In this document: piece after piece, positions 1-5,786 of the stretch
How the letters are laid out: the number at the start of each line of letters is the position of its first letter
How positions within the stretch are numbered: the first letter of the stretch is position 1
Source of the DNA: Mariprofundus sp.
GTDB lineage: Bacteria; Pseudomonadota; Zetaproteobacteria; Mariprofundales; Mariprofundaceae
Reading direction: 5' to 3'
Length of the DNA stretch: 7,677 nucleotides
Assembly (NCBI GenBank): GCA_021772845.1
Contig: JAJFLF010000022.1
Coordinates: forward strand, 1-7,677
The notes under the pieces: model-generated
The model's input: only the letters and a program-made list of their open reading frames with translations
What the model was told of the DNA's origin: nothing
Databases searched by the model: none
Position numbers and translations under genes: made by a program

Positions 1-173
1 TCCTTTGCCCACAACGAATTTCTCGGCGGTCGTCCGTAAGCATGGCTACGTTCTTCCTTCTCTAAATCCGTTGTAAACAAAGGCTCTGCGTAATCATCAC
101 GCCGGTTTATGAATAATGCGGGCAAACAAGCTGCGTTCCCATAAAAAAACAGTGGATTTAATTCGCTATTCAT
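1..173 (-). CDS. Possible 5' part of a divergent gene of unknown function
   Basis: An ATG on the minus strand at 173-171 opens a frame that stays open for 57 codons to the window edge, so any gene here would be cut at its 3' end. The product begins MNSELNPLFFYGNACLPALF and continues with a charged stretch (INRRDDYAEPLF, then DLEKEERSHAYGRPPRNSLW). I do not recognise a family. There is no signal peptide or membrane segment. No clear Shine-Dalgarno site precedes the ATG, and an open frame of this length can arise by chance. It would be divergent from the gene at 234, with about 60 bases for both promoters. Confidence is low; the sequence beyond the left edge would settle it. Confidence 0.33.
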   Translation of the reverse strand, partial: MNSELNPLFFYGNAACLPALFINRRDDYAEPLFTTDLEKEERSHAYGRPPRNSLWAK

Positions 174-221
174 TACGTCTATGCTATTAAGGAGATGCGG
201 GTTGATTCAGCGTTTTCTTGC

Positions 222-226
222 AGGAG
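222..226 (+). promoter_or_regulatory. Ribosome binding site that fixes the start at 234
   Basis: AGGAG lies 7 bases before ATG 234. The upstream in-frame ATG at 195 has a purine-rich AAGGAG touching the start codon with no spacing, so it is a poor start. Homology to the gene at 2568 also begins just after ATG 234. Confidence 0.6.
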
Positions 227-233
227 CTTCTGT

Positions 234-572
234 ATGGCTCAGGAAAAAAGCATATCGGTGTTAGATATTCTCTTTGCCCTGCCTTGGTGGGTAGGGGCAG
301 TGCTTGCTGACACAGCCTTTTTTGCGCCCAATATTGCCAAACAGATCTATCCGCCCATCAAGAGCCCGGAGGGGCTGCCGATCTATAATGATATTGTTTA
401 CACCACAGAGGGGCTCTCGATCTATCTGACAGTGGCCTTTGCACTCTTTGCAGTGATCTCACTGGTGCGAAAAACCATGATGGTAAGAAAAAAAGCCCAT
501 AGCTCGGTGAAACGATCCGTTGAGAAACGGAAATCACGCCAGGATTCCAGCCAGAAAAGCGACCTAGAATAG
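234..572 (+). CDS. Two-helix membrane protein, anchor-only relative of Mrr-type endonucleases
   Basis: The predicted product has 112 residues. It matches the N-terminal membrane part of the Mrr endonuclease encoded at 2568: ISVLDILFALPWWVGAVLA here against STLEILFALPWWVSGMLA there. Hydrophobic segments lie at about residues 9-31 and 60-84, followed by a strongly basic tail (VRKKAHSSVKRSVEKRKSR) that should stay in the cytoplasm. The LPWWV segment followed by a second helix is typical of membrane-anchored Mrr/zinc-ribbon nucleases, but here the nuclease and zinc ribbon are absent and the frame ends at TAG. It is either a truncated nuclease gene or a small membrane partner that could pair with anchored paralogues. 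ATG 234 is chosen over ATG 195 on ribosome-binding-site spacing and on homology. The frame is clean, which argues weakly for a living gene. Confidence 0.68.
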   Translation: MAQEKSISVLDILFALPWWVGAVLADTAFFAPNIAKQIYPPIKSPEGLPIYNDIVYTTEGLSIYLTVAFALFAVISLVRKTMMVRKKAHSSVKRSVEKRKSRQDSSQKSDLE

Positions 573-668
573 AACAATCAGAAACTGCTGCGCTGATGCC
601 GGGCATGCCGGAAAATCGCAACATCATGCCGATGACCCTAAAATAAATGCAGATTAATCCAAAATAGT

Positions 669-756
669 GACAATTAATTGCGTTTCTTCATCAATATTGA
701 TGATGAGGAATAATTTTTTGCCTGTCAGAGTATGCCGCTGTTGCATGGGGTGGGGG
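669..756 (+). repeat. Palindrome-centred intergenic repeat, copy 1
   Basis: This segment matches the one at about 5568-5656. The two share an exact 23-base core (683-705 and 5582-5604), then a TTTTTTGC tract, a TCAGAGTA block and a G-rich end. The core contains a perfect 16-base palindrome, TCATCAATATTGATGA, at 688-703. Both copies lie upstream of a gene for a membrane-anchored nuclease-fold protein with a zinc ribbon (starts at 862 and 5783). The reading frame is not conserved between copies: the stretch encoding FFINIDD ends at TAA here and stays open at 5577. A regulatory or recombination role is therefore more likely than a coding one. I cannot place a convincing sigma70 promoter in it. 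Confidence 0.7.
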
Positions 757-757
757 A

Positions 758-819
758 GTTCAGCACCTTCGTCGGCACATTCCTCCCCGGATTGTTGATC
801 GTTGACGAAGGTGCTGAAC
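758..819 (+). repeat. Perfect 16-bp inverted repeat (long hairpin)
   Basis: The left arm GTTCAGCACCTTCGTC (758-773) is the exact reverse complement of the right arm GACGAAGGTGCTGAAC (804-819), with a 30-base loop. Two G-U pairs and one C-G pair could extend the stem inward in RNA. No T tract follows, so it is not a standard intrinsic terminator. It lies 30 bases before the ribosome binding site of the DUF2726 gene. In RNA it would form a stable leader hairpin; in DNA it could be a cruciform or a dimeric protein site. It is absent from the second copy of the neighbouring repeat near 5656. Confidence 0.8.
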
Positions 820-848
820 AACCTCTCTGTGTGCCTATAAAAAGCTTT

Positions 849-855
849 GGAGGGG
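849..855 (+). promoter_or_regulatory. Ribosome binding site that fixes a TTG start at 862
   Basis: GGAGGGG sits 6 bases before TTG 862. The alternative TTG at 847 overlaps this site and has no ribosome binding site of its own. The hydrophobic helix begins directly after TTG 862, as expected for an N-terminal anchor. Confidence 0.6.
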
Positions 856-861
856 CAGAGA

Positions 862-1605
862 TTGGATTTGTTAGCGCTTGTAATTGTTCTGATAGTAGTC
901 GTTGTGGTGATTGGGCTAATCAAGGCTCAGCATCGATCACAAGCGGGTTCAGACCATGACGTGGATGCATCACTGCCCTATATCAAGAGACATAATTTTT
1001 TCACTGTCGATGAACGCATCTTTTACCGCGCCCTGAAATCTGCAGTTGGCCATCAATATGAGATTTTTGCCCAGGTACGTGTTGCCGATCTGCTCGAAGT
1101 GCAAAAGGGCATGTCAAAATCTGAGTGGCAAACATATGTACATAAAATCCAGAACAGACGCATCGATTTTGTGCTCTGCGATCCGATAGACCTGAACGTG
1201 ATCTGTGCCATCGAACTGGGTGACAGAGATCAGCAGCAAGCTGCCCCTGTTCAGGTGAATCAGTTTTTACAGGACTGCTTTGAAGCAGCCGCTCTGCCCC
1301 TACTGCATTACAGGGCGAAGCATGCATACAGTGATCAGGATATCATCGGTTCGTTACAAACAAGCCTTGCATTAACGATCAGTGATCCGGCACTCGCTAA
1401 AAGCGTTGAGATGATCGAAGTGCAGCAGATCTCAGCCAACAGGTCGGACCGAACTGTGGTGTATAAAAAAACATGTCCTGAATGCAGTGCAGATATGCTG
1501 CGTAAGAAGGTTGTGCAGGGTAAGCATTTTGGTGAGATCTTCTGGTGCTGCACCAAACATCCCGATTGCGACACTGTGATGCCGCTGGCTGAAGAGGCAT
1601 TATGA
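862..1605 (+). CDS. Membrane-anchored DUF2726 protein with C-terminal zinc ribbon
   Basis: The predicted product has 247 residues. A single strongly hydrophobic helix at about residues 3-22 should tether it to the inner membrane. Residues about 40-175 resemble DUF2726, a PD-(D/E)xK-like family often found next to helicase, Mrr or NERD proteins: LPYIKRHNFFTVDERIFYRAL, then VRVADLLEV, RIDFVLCD (D102) and the strand AIELGD (E118). In the usual family motif the last strand reads IELDD followed by a histidine; here it reads IELGDRDQQ, so activity is uncertain. The C-terminus has a topoisomerase-type zinc ribbon: CPEC at 205-208, then C230 and C236 in FWCCTKHPDC, with an extra C229. It begins with TTG, chosen from the ribosome binding site at 849-855. 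Its stop overlaps an ATG (ATGA, 1602-1605) that opens a 17-codon frame ending at 1655, just before the NERD gene; this may couple translation. It is the first gene of a compact group running to 3575. Confidence 0.85.
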   Translation: MDLLALVIVLIVVVVVIGLIKAQHRSQAGSDHDVDASLPYIKRHNFFTVDERIFYRALKSAVGHQYEIFAQVRVADLLEVQKGMSKSEWQTYVHKIQNRRIDFVLCDPIDLNVICAIELGDRDQQQAAPVQVNQFLQDCFEAAALPLLHYRAKHAYSDQDIIGSLQTSLALTISDPALAKSVEMIEVQQISANRSDRTVVYKKTCPECSADMLRKKVVQGKHFGEIFWCCTKHPDCDTVMPLAEEAL

Positions 1606-1659
1606 TCGCGGAAACGTGTTTGCCTGTTTGCAGTCTCTGCCGGCTGTGGCAGTGATCTG

Positions 1660-2562
1660 ATGCCTATGTTCCTGTCGCTGTTATCGGTCATCGTCGTGGT
1701 GATTGTGCCATTTTATACGTTGATCATGCTGGCTATCGGTTGTTCCAACTTCAGAGACAGATACAAACGCCGGCCTTTCCGAGAGCAACAGCCCAGAGGG
1801 CCGGGCCACAGCCTGCGCAAGGAGATAGAGAGCATTGATGATCGCTTCTATGGTTACATTCTGCTGCTCATTGTCACGCCGCTCTACTGTTATAGCGCCC
1901 ATCTCTCCCAGTTCTATCTGGTGGCCTGGGAAGAGATTACATTCAGTATTCTCTTTTCCCTGCTGCTCGCACTTGCTTCAATTGCCCACGCCGTGCTCAA
2001 TATTGTGCGTTTGTCCAGAGAGCGGAGCAATAAACGTCTGAGGCTGGAAGGCGAAATTGCCGTAGGCCAGATGCTTGAACCGTTGGAGCGCAATGGAGCC
2101 AGAGTCTTCCACGCTTTTCAGACGGAGACATTCAATATCAATCACATTCTGGTGAATCAAGCGGGTGTGTTTGCTATTGAGACCAAAACCCTCTGTAAGT
2201 CCACGATTATAGATCAAAGCAGGGCCATGAAAGTGGTCTTTGATGGCAAACGCCTGCATTTCCCTGAACATTCAGAAAGCGAACCGGTTGATCAGGCCAA
2301 ACGACAAGCCAAGTGGCTGGCCAGATGGTTGAAAAGTTATATGGGTGAGTCTGTACCTGCGCAGCCTGTAGTCGCTGTGCCCGGCTGGTATGTGGATCTT
2401 CGCGGCCGCTATGATGTGATTGTCACCAACCCCCAAAAGCCTGAACCCCTGGATCAGCTCATGCACGGCAATGCTGGTTTGAATATGAAACGGCTCAATG
2501 AGATCGTCTTCCACCTCGATCATCAGTGTCGGGAGCTAGCCCCCGCCAATAAAGGCGGCTAA
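1660..2562 (+). CDS. Polytopic membrane NERD-domain protein, probably with altered active site
   Basis: The predicted product has 300 residues. Hydrophobic helices lie at about 4-27, 64-80 and 92-116, followed by a basic stretch and a cytoplasmic NERD domain from about 128 to 240. The domain shows LEGEIAVGQ near its start and GVFAIETKT, which gives the E174-T-K176 motif of the PD-(D/E)xK fold. The strand normally read as IDH, whose Asp is the probable metal ligand, is INH here (N161, codon AAT at 2140-2142). The NERD protein at 5783 keeps IDH. Unlike its neighbours it has no zinc ribbon; it ends with MHGNAGLNMKRLNEIVFHLD and a short tail. The start codon has no strong ribosome binding site, and no other start exists upstream in frame, so coupling from the DUF2726 gene is plausible. 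It lies 54 bases after that gene and 5 bases before the Mrr gene. The role is presumably nucleic acid processing or recognition at the membrane, by family; activity is doubtful. Confidence 0.85.
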   Translation: MPMFLSLLSVIVVVIVPFYTLIMLAIGCSNFRDRYKRRPFREQQPRGPGHSLRKEIESIDDRFYGYILLLIVTPLYCYSAHLSQFYLVAWEEITFSILFSLLLALASIAHAVLNIVRLSRERSNKRLRLEGEIAVGQMLEPLERNGARVFHAFQTETFNINHILVNQAGVFAIETKTLCKSTIIDQSRAMKVVFDGKRLHFPEHSESEPVDQAKRQAKWLARWLKSYMGESVPAQPVVAVPGWYVDLRGRYDVIVTNPQKPEPLDQLMHGNAGLNMKRLNEIVFHLDHQCRELAPANKGG

Positions 2563-2567
2563 CTGTT

Positions 2568-3575
2568 ATGGCGAGACAAAGAAATGAATCGACTTTAGAA
2601 ATCCTGTTTGCTTTGCCCTGGTGGGTGAGTGGCATGCTTGCCGGATCCACTCTGTTTAGCCCTGAGATATTAAGTTTAATGTTTCCGCTTGAGCAGGGGC
2701 AAGCTGGTTCAATGGTGGGCACGGCCATTGTTACGGTTGCAGAAAATGTCTCTCCCTATGTGGCAGCTTTTTTATTCTTGCTGGCATTGATTGTGTTTGC
2801 GAAAGATATGTTCAACTCCAGAAGAGCTGCGCATACACCCTGGCCTGCTCAGCAAAGTAGTGCGCCCAATGCGCGTCCGAATAGAAAAAAAGCGAATGAA
2901 GCAACATTAGAATCGAAAGTAGAAGAACCGGACTGGGCCTATAAAGATGTAACAGACACAGCCGGGGAAAAAGCAATCAGCTGGAGCCTGGAGATGTTGC
3001 AGTCGCTCGACTGGAAGCGTTTTGAAGAGCTGAGTGCTGCGCTGTTCAGTGATATGAATCTGGTTACCCGCAATACCCGGCTTGGCGCGGATGGCGGCAT
3101 CGATATTGAGCTCTATGATAAAGAAGCGCCGGACACGCTGGTGGCGATTGCCCAGTGCAAAGCCTGGTCAAATCCTGTTGGTGTCAGGCATGTACGGGAG
3201 TTTTACGGTGTCATGATGGCGACAAAAGTAAGCAGGGCATATTTTGTCACCACCTCAACGTTCACCGACGATGCCGTGAGTTTTTCCAAACTGACCGAAG
3301 TCTCATTGATCGATGGTTTTAAATTTATCAAATTGATTCAATCGCGCTCCCCAGAGAAATCCGCCGAACTGCTCAAGCTCGCCACCGCTGGTGATTACAC
3401 TACACCTACCTGCCCGGGCTGTGGCCTGAAAATGGTCACCCGGGAAGCATCGAACACCGGCCAGGCCTTCTGGGGTTGCAAGAGCTATCCGCGCTGCAAA
3501 GGCAAACTCAATATGAAGAAAGACAACATTTGTTTGAAGCTAAAAAGGACTCTTCCCCCCCCCCAAAAAAAATGA
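2568..3575 (+). CDS. Membrane-anchored Mrr-type restriction endonuclease with zinc ribbon
   Basis: The predicted product has 335 residues. Two helices lie at about 12-31 (with the LPWWV motif) and 62-80, then a basic, low-complexity linker, an Mrr catalytic domain at about 142-262, and a zinc ribbon at about 280-315. The nuclease domain begins LEMLQSLDWKRFEELSAALF. It carries GADGGIDIE (D175, D179) and the QCK motif (Q196-C197-K198), the D...QxK arrangement of Mrr-family PD-(D/E)xK enzymes. VGVRHVREFYGVM, the strand YFVTTSTFTDDA and LIDG follow, all typical of the family. The ribbon is CPGC (282-285) plus C304 and C310 in FWGCKSYPRCKG. Mrr proteins cut modified or foreign DNA; this one would act at the membrane. 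It starts 5 bases after the NERD stop. The last 17 or so residues are unlike the paralogue: the frame runs into C10A8 (3555-3572) and stops at once. One base fewer there would join it to the NERD remnant that follows. Confidence 0.92.
   Translation: MARQRNESTLEILFALPWWVSGMLAGSTLFSPEILSLMFPLEQGQAGSMVGTAIVTVAENVSPYVAAFLFLLALIVFAKDMFNSRRAAHTPWPAQQSSAPNARPNRKKANEATLESKVEEPDWAYKDVTDTAGEKAISWSLEMLQSLDWKRFEELSAALFSDMNLVTRNTRLGADGGIDIELYDKEAPDTLVAIAQCKAWSNPVGVRHVREFYGVMMATKVSRAYFVTTSTFTDDAVSFSKLTEVSLIDGFKFIKLIQSRSPEKSAELLKLATAGDYTTPTCPGCGLKMVTREASNTGQAFWGCKSYPRCKGKLNMKKDNICLKLKRTLPPPQKK
3555..3572 (+). repeat. Homopolymer tract C10-A8 inside the Mrr 3' end
   Basis: Ten cytosines are followed by eight adenines, ending directly before the TGA stop of the Mrr gene. 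Loss of one base opens the frame through the remnant at 3584-3696 to its TAA, adding NESLARPMHGNPGLNLKQL and a further 21 residues. Gain of one base gives a stop at 3581-3583. The intact NERD gene has CCCCCAAAA at the matching place (around 2431-2440), so the tract probably grew from that seam. It could cause slippage in replication, transcription or translation, or simply be a sequencing error. Confidence 0.85.
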
Positions 3576-3583
3576 ATCCTTAG

Positions 3584-3696
3584 CTCGCCCCATGCACGGC
3601 AATCCTGGTTTGAACCTGAAACAGCTCAATGAGATCGTATTCCATCTTGATCACCAGTGCCGGGACTTGGTCTCCGCTACTGAAAAGAGCAGTTAA
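3584..3696 (+). pseudogene. C-terminal remnant of a second NERD gene
   Basis: The frame from ATG 3592 to TAA 3696 reads MHGNPGLNLKQLNEIVFHLD and then HQCRDLVSATEKSS. It matches the end of the NERD protein encoded at 1660 (MHGNAGLNMKRLNEIVFHLD, then HQCRELAPANKGG), and the DNA is also closely similar. No NERD catalytic core precedes it; the Mrr gene does instead. It is the scar of a tandem duplication of the NERD-Mrr pair followed by deletion of most of the second NERD gene. It lies one base out of frame with the Mrr gene, so a shift in the C10A8 tract would make it a C-terminal extension of Mrr. Confidence 0.85.
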
Positions 3697-3733
3697 GTGA
3701 TGATCCCGGGTTTTCGGTAAAGTGTAAACTACC

Positions 3734-3742
3734 TGCTATACT
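3734..3742 (+). promoter_or_regulatory. Candidate extended -10 promoter for the second Mrr gene
   Basis: TGCTATACT contains a TGn extension and a good -10 (TATACT, 3737-3742). The best -35 at a spacing of 18 is weak (TTCGGT, 3713-3718), which an extended -10 can tolerate. Transcription would start near 3749, just before the G-rich ribosome binding site at 3752-3759. It would let this paralogue be expressed apart from the cluster upstream. Confidence 0.45.
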
Positions 3743-3762
3743 ATCCTCAGCGGGGGGAAGTG

Positions 3763-4380
3763 ATGAACAAAGTAACAACTGAATTAAGTGAATTGAGCCC
3801 TGAACGCGAGCCTGTGAAAGTGGTATGGAATCTCGAACTGTTGCAGTCGATAGAATGGAAGCGCTTCGAAGAGCTGTGTGAAGTTGTGTTTAGTTACCTC
3901 AACCTGCATCCGCGCAACAGCCATCTTGCTGCTGATGCAGGCTTAGATTTTGAACTCTATGACAAAAAGTTACCTAAACACCTGGTTGCGATTGCCGAGT
4001 GCCAGGCAGGTTCCAGGTCTGTAGGAATAAAATATATCAGAGACTTTTACGGTGTCATGACTGCGTTAAGAGTCCGCAGAGCATATTTTTTGACCACATC
4101 ATCATTTACCAAACCAGCCATCAAATTCGCCAACAAGAATAAAGTAACGCTGATTGATGGCACAACGTTCCTCAAATTGATTGCATCACGCTCTAAAGAG
4201 CAGTCAGACGCACTACTCAGCTTGGCAACCGAAGGCGACTACACAACCCCGACCTGCCCGGGTTGTGGCCTGAAAATGGTCACCAAACAAGATTCAAAAA
4301 CAGGCACTGAATTTTGGGGCTGCCGAATCTATCCACGCTGCAAAGGCAAACTCAAAATGCAGAAAGTGAACCAAGCATGA
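3763..4380 (+). CDS. Soluble Mrr/zinc-ribbon paralogue, probable pseudoenzyme
   Basis: The predicted product has 205 residues. It aligns with the Mrr and zinc-ribbon part of the protein encoded at 2568 but lacks both membrane helices. It keeps the core start (LELLQSIEWKRFEELCEVVF), the Asp of the first motif (AADAGLDFE, D62) and the later strands (IRDFYGVM, YFLTTSSFT, LIDG). The catalytic QCK is replaced by ECQ (E79-C80-Q81, codons GAG TGC CAG at 3997-4005), so the essential lysine is lost, and the following Trp is Gly. The zinc ribbon is intact: CPGC at 165-168, then C187 and C193 in FWGCRIYPRCKG. ATG 3763 fits the G-rich ribosome binding site at 3752-3759 better than GTG 3760. The frame is clean over its full length, which suggests retention as a non-cutting DNA binder, regulator or decoy rather than simple decay. 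It comes from the same duplication as the NERD remnant just upstream. Confidence 0.85.
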   Translation: MNKVTTELSELSPEREPVKVVWNLELLQSIEWKRFEELCEVVFSYLNLHPRNSHLAADAGLDFELYDKKLPKHLVAIAECQAGSRSVGIKYIRDFYGVMTALRVRRAYFLTTSSFTKPAIKFANKNKVTLIDGTTFLKLIASRSKEQSDALLSLATEGDYTTPTCPGCGLKMVTKQDSKTGTEFWGCRIYPRCKGKLKMQKVNQA

Positions 4381-4455
4381 TGTCCCTCGCAATTTCTTTG
4401 CCCAACGCATTTAACCCTGATGGAGTTATGATGATTTTATACAACTCAATAACCC

Positions 4456-5256
4456 ATGCCAGACACCTACATTGGTCGAATAGAATTGAATTTTAGTGAC
4501 TATATAGTCTATGTTGATGAGAGCGGGGACCATGGCTTACAGACCCTTGATCCCAACTATCCAGTGTTTGTGCTGGCTTTCTGTATTTTCCATAAGCGCT
4601 ATTACAGTGACACTGTCGTGCCGGCACTGAAGCATTTTAAGTTCCGCCATTTCGGGCACGATATTGTCATCTTACATGAAAATGAGATCAGAAAGGAGAA
4701 GGGTAATTTCAATATATTCCGGAATCGTCACGAACGTGTTGCGTTTCTCGATGAGTTGTCTGGAATTGTAGAGGCTAGCAACTTCATTTTGATAAGCTGT
4801 GTGATTGAAAAGATACGTTTGTTAAAACAATCCTCTGCTCCTGACAATCCATATCATCTGGCTCTTGGTTTGGGGCTGGAGTTAATCCATGGCTTCCTTG
4901 AAGAGAAAGGTCAACAGAACAACACAACGCATATTGTGTTTGAGCGCCGTGGCAAGAAGGAAGATAATGAACTGGAACTGGAGTTCAGGCGAATTTGTGA
5001 TGGCGCAAACCGTCTGAATGGAAAACTTCCTTTTGAAATTATTTTTGCCGACAAGCTGGCTAATTCTGCCGGACTACAGCTGGCAGATTTGGTTGCCCGT
5101 CCCGTAGGTTTGCATGTGCTGCGACCGGATCAAGCGAATCGCGCCTTTGACGTGCTGAAAAGCAAATTTTATTGTGAAGGTGGTCGTGAAAATGTCGGTG
5201 AGGGGTATGAGGGATTAGGATTGAAGCGTTTCCCAAAAAGCGAAAAGCCCCGATGA
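4456..5256 (+). CDS. DUF3800 family protein
   Basis: The predicted product has 266 residues, about the usual length for DUF3800, a family with a predicted RNase H-like fold common in mobile elements and defence islands. The hallmark first strand is YIVYVDESGDHG (D21-E22-S23). FGHDIVILHENEIRKEKGNF, VFERRGKKEDNELELEFRRI and, near the C-terminus, FADKLANSAGLQLADLVARP (D199, D211) follow. Acidic residues at the first strand and in the QLAD motif are those expected for metal binding. The product is predicted to be soluble and cytoplasmic, with no membrane segment. ATG 4456 has no good ribosome binding site. A short frame with GGAG at 4422-4425 starts at ATG 4431, ends at 4496 and overlaps this start, so coupling is possible; alternatively TTG 4486, nearer the family's usual start, is used. 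Its biochemical activity is not established; association with the nucleases is inferred from position. Confidence 0.9.
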   Translation: MPDTYIGRIELNFSDYIVYVDESGDHGLQTLDPNYPVFVLAFCIFHKRYYSDTVVPALKHFKFRHFGHDIVILHENEIRKEKGNFNIFRNRHERVAFLDELSGIVEASNFILISCVIEKIRLLKQSSAPDNPYHLALGLGLELIHGFLEEKGQQNNTTHIVFERRGKKEDNELELEFRRICDGANRLNGKLPFEIIFADKLANSAGLQLADLVARPVGLHVLRPDQANRAFDVLKSKFYCEGGRENVGEGYEGLGLKRFPKSEKPR

Positions 5257-5341
5257 AACTCACCGAGGCATTAACGCCGACCGGGATCTCCCAGTCCATT
5301 TATTATGATTCGAACTATAGTAGTGTAGTTCAGAACCTTCA

Positions 5342-5373
<32 letters not shown>

Positions 5374-5392
5374 AATCGGATACGGCAGGGTT

Positions 5393-5504
5393 ATCCATTT
5401 CAGTCCACTGTGTGCCCAACTCTTTTCCAGCTTCTGGTGGCTGTTGCCGAATCCATCCACGCTGCAAAGGCAAACTCAAAATGGAGCAGAGCAGCAGCAC
5501 ATGA
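5393..5504 (+). pseudogene. Chimeric remnant: NERD N-terminus joined to an Mrr zinc-ribbon end
   Basis: Reading from ATC 5393, the translation IHFSPLCAQLFSSFWWLLP (to 5449) matches the start of the NERD/zinc-ribbon protein at 5783 (IDFSALFSQLFSTLWWLLP). From about 5445 the DNA instead matches the end of the Mrr paralogue at 4321-4363, reading CRIHPRCKGKLKM in another frame and ending at TGA 5502-5504. The two parents share TGCCG at the join (5445-5449; parents at 5838-5842 and 4321-4325), which suggests a deletion between short matching sequences. The halves are in different frames and no start codon precedes the first, so no functional product is expected. It shows that at least one more NERD and one more Mrr zinc-ribbon gene once lay here. 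Confidence 0.83.
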
Positions 5505-5505
5505 T

Positions 5506-5538
5506 TAATAAAAGGACTCTGCTCTGACCCTTTTATTA
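5506..5538 (+). terminator. Candidate hairpin terminator
   Basis: TAATAAAAGG (5506-5515) and CCTTTTATTA (5529-5538) are perfect inverted repeats around a 13-base loop, and a TTTT tract follows 2 bases later. The stem is rich in A-T, so it would be a weak terminator, and it could act in both directions. AAAAGGACTCT, found here at 5510-5520, also occurs near the Mrr 3' end at 3543-3553, so this looks like the inherited 3' flank of an Mrr-type gene. Confidence 0.35.
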
Positions 5539-5567
5539 CATTTTCCCGCATTTTAGAGGTCGGATAG

Positions 5568-5656
5568 ACCAATTAAATGCATTTCTTCATCAATATTGAT
5601 GATGTGGGAATAGTTTTTTGCAGTCAGAGTAGACCGGTTACGACATGGCTGGGGGG
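5568..5656 (+). repeat. Palindrome-centred intergenic repeat, copy 2
   Basis: This is the second copy of the element at 669-756, with the perfect palindrome TCATCAATATTGATGA at 5587-5602, the TTTTTTGC tract and the TCAGAGTA block. It lies about 200 bases before the NERD/zinc-ribbon gene. In this copy the frame from ATG 5577 stays open, unlike copy 1. Confidence 0.7.
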
Positions 5657-5663
5657 ATTACTG

Positions 5664-5786
5664 ATGTTGCTTGAACAAATGAAAGCAGAGAACCTGAAAA
5701 GGGAAGTGTCCCCTTTAGCTGCTCAAAATGAAGAAAGGTGTGTAGGTATGATCTCCTCGCAATTCACTTTCTGGATTAGCCAGTGA
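5664..5786 (+). CDS. Possible small leader ORF overlapping the NERD gene
   Basis: A 40-codon frame starts at ATG 5664, preceded by a GGGGGGA tract with 6 bases of spacing. It ends at TGA 5784-5786, overlapping the GTG start of the NERD gene as GTGA. The product begins MLLEQMKAENLKREVSPLAA; it has no recognised domain and no membrane segment. The overlap, and the lack of any ribosome binding site for the NERD gene, make translational coupling plausible. The same frame is open back to ATG 5577 within the repeat, but that upstream part is probably not coding because its frame is not conserved in copy 1. This could equally be a chance frame in a leader. Confidence 0.27.
   Translation: MLLEQMKAENLKREVSPLAAQNEERCVGMISSQFTFWISQ

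Noticed and set aside
586..630. Possible zinc-ribbon remnant (TGC CGG GCA TGC followed by GGAAAAT) after the anchor gene
   Set aside because: The resemblance to the CPGCGLKM coding sequence is short and needs gaps; it could easily be chance.
758..819. Integron attC site
   Set aside because: The arms do not fit the RYYYAAC / GTTRRRY core sites, and no integrase or cassette array is visible.
802..841. TTGACG and TATAAA as a sigma70 promoter for the DUF2726 gene
   Set aside because: The spacing is 28 bases, far outside the usual range, and the -35 lies mostly inside the hairpin arm.
654..923. 89-codon frame on the - strand over the intergenic repeat
   Set aside because: It covers the repeat, the hairpin and the start of the DUF2726 gene with a low-complexity N-terminus; it appears to be a chance frame.
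732..959. 75-codon frame on the + strand
   Set aside because: It runs across the inverted repeat and into the DUF2726 gene in another frame, shows no domain, and has no suitable ribosome binding site.
1602..1655. 17-codon frame between the DUF2726 and NERD genes
   Set aside because: It is too short to call a gene; it is noted only as a possible coupling frame because of the ATGA overlap.
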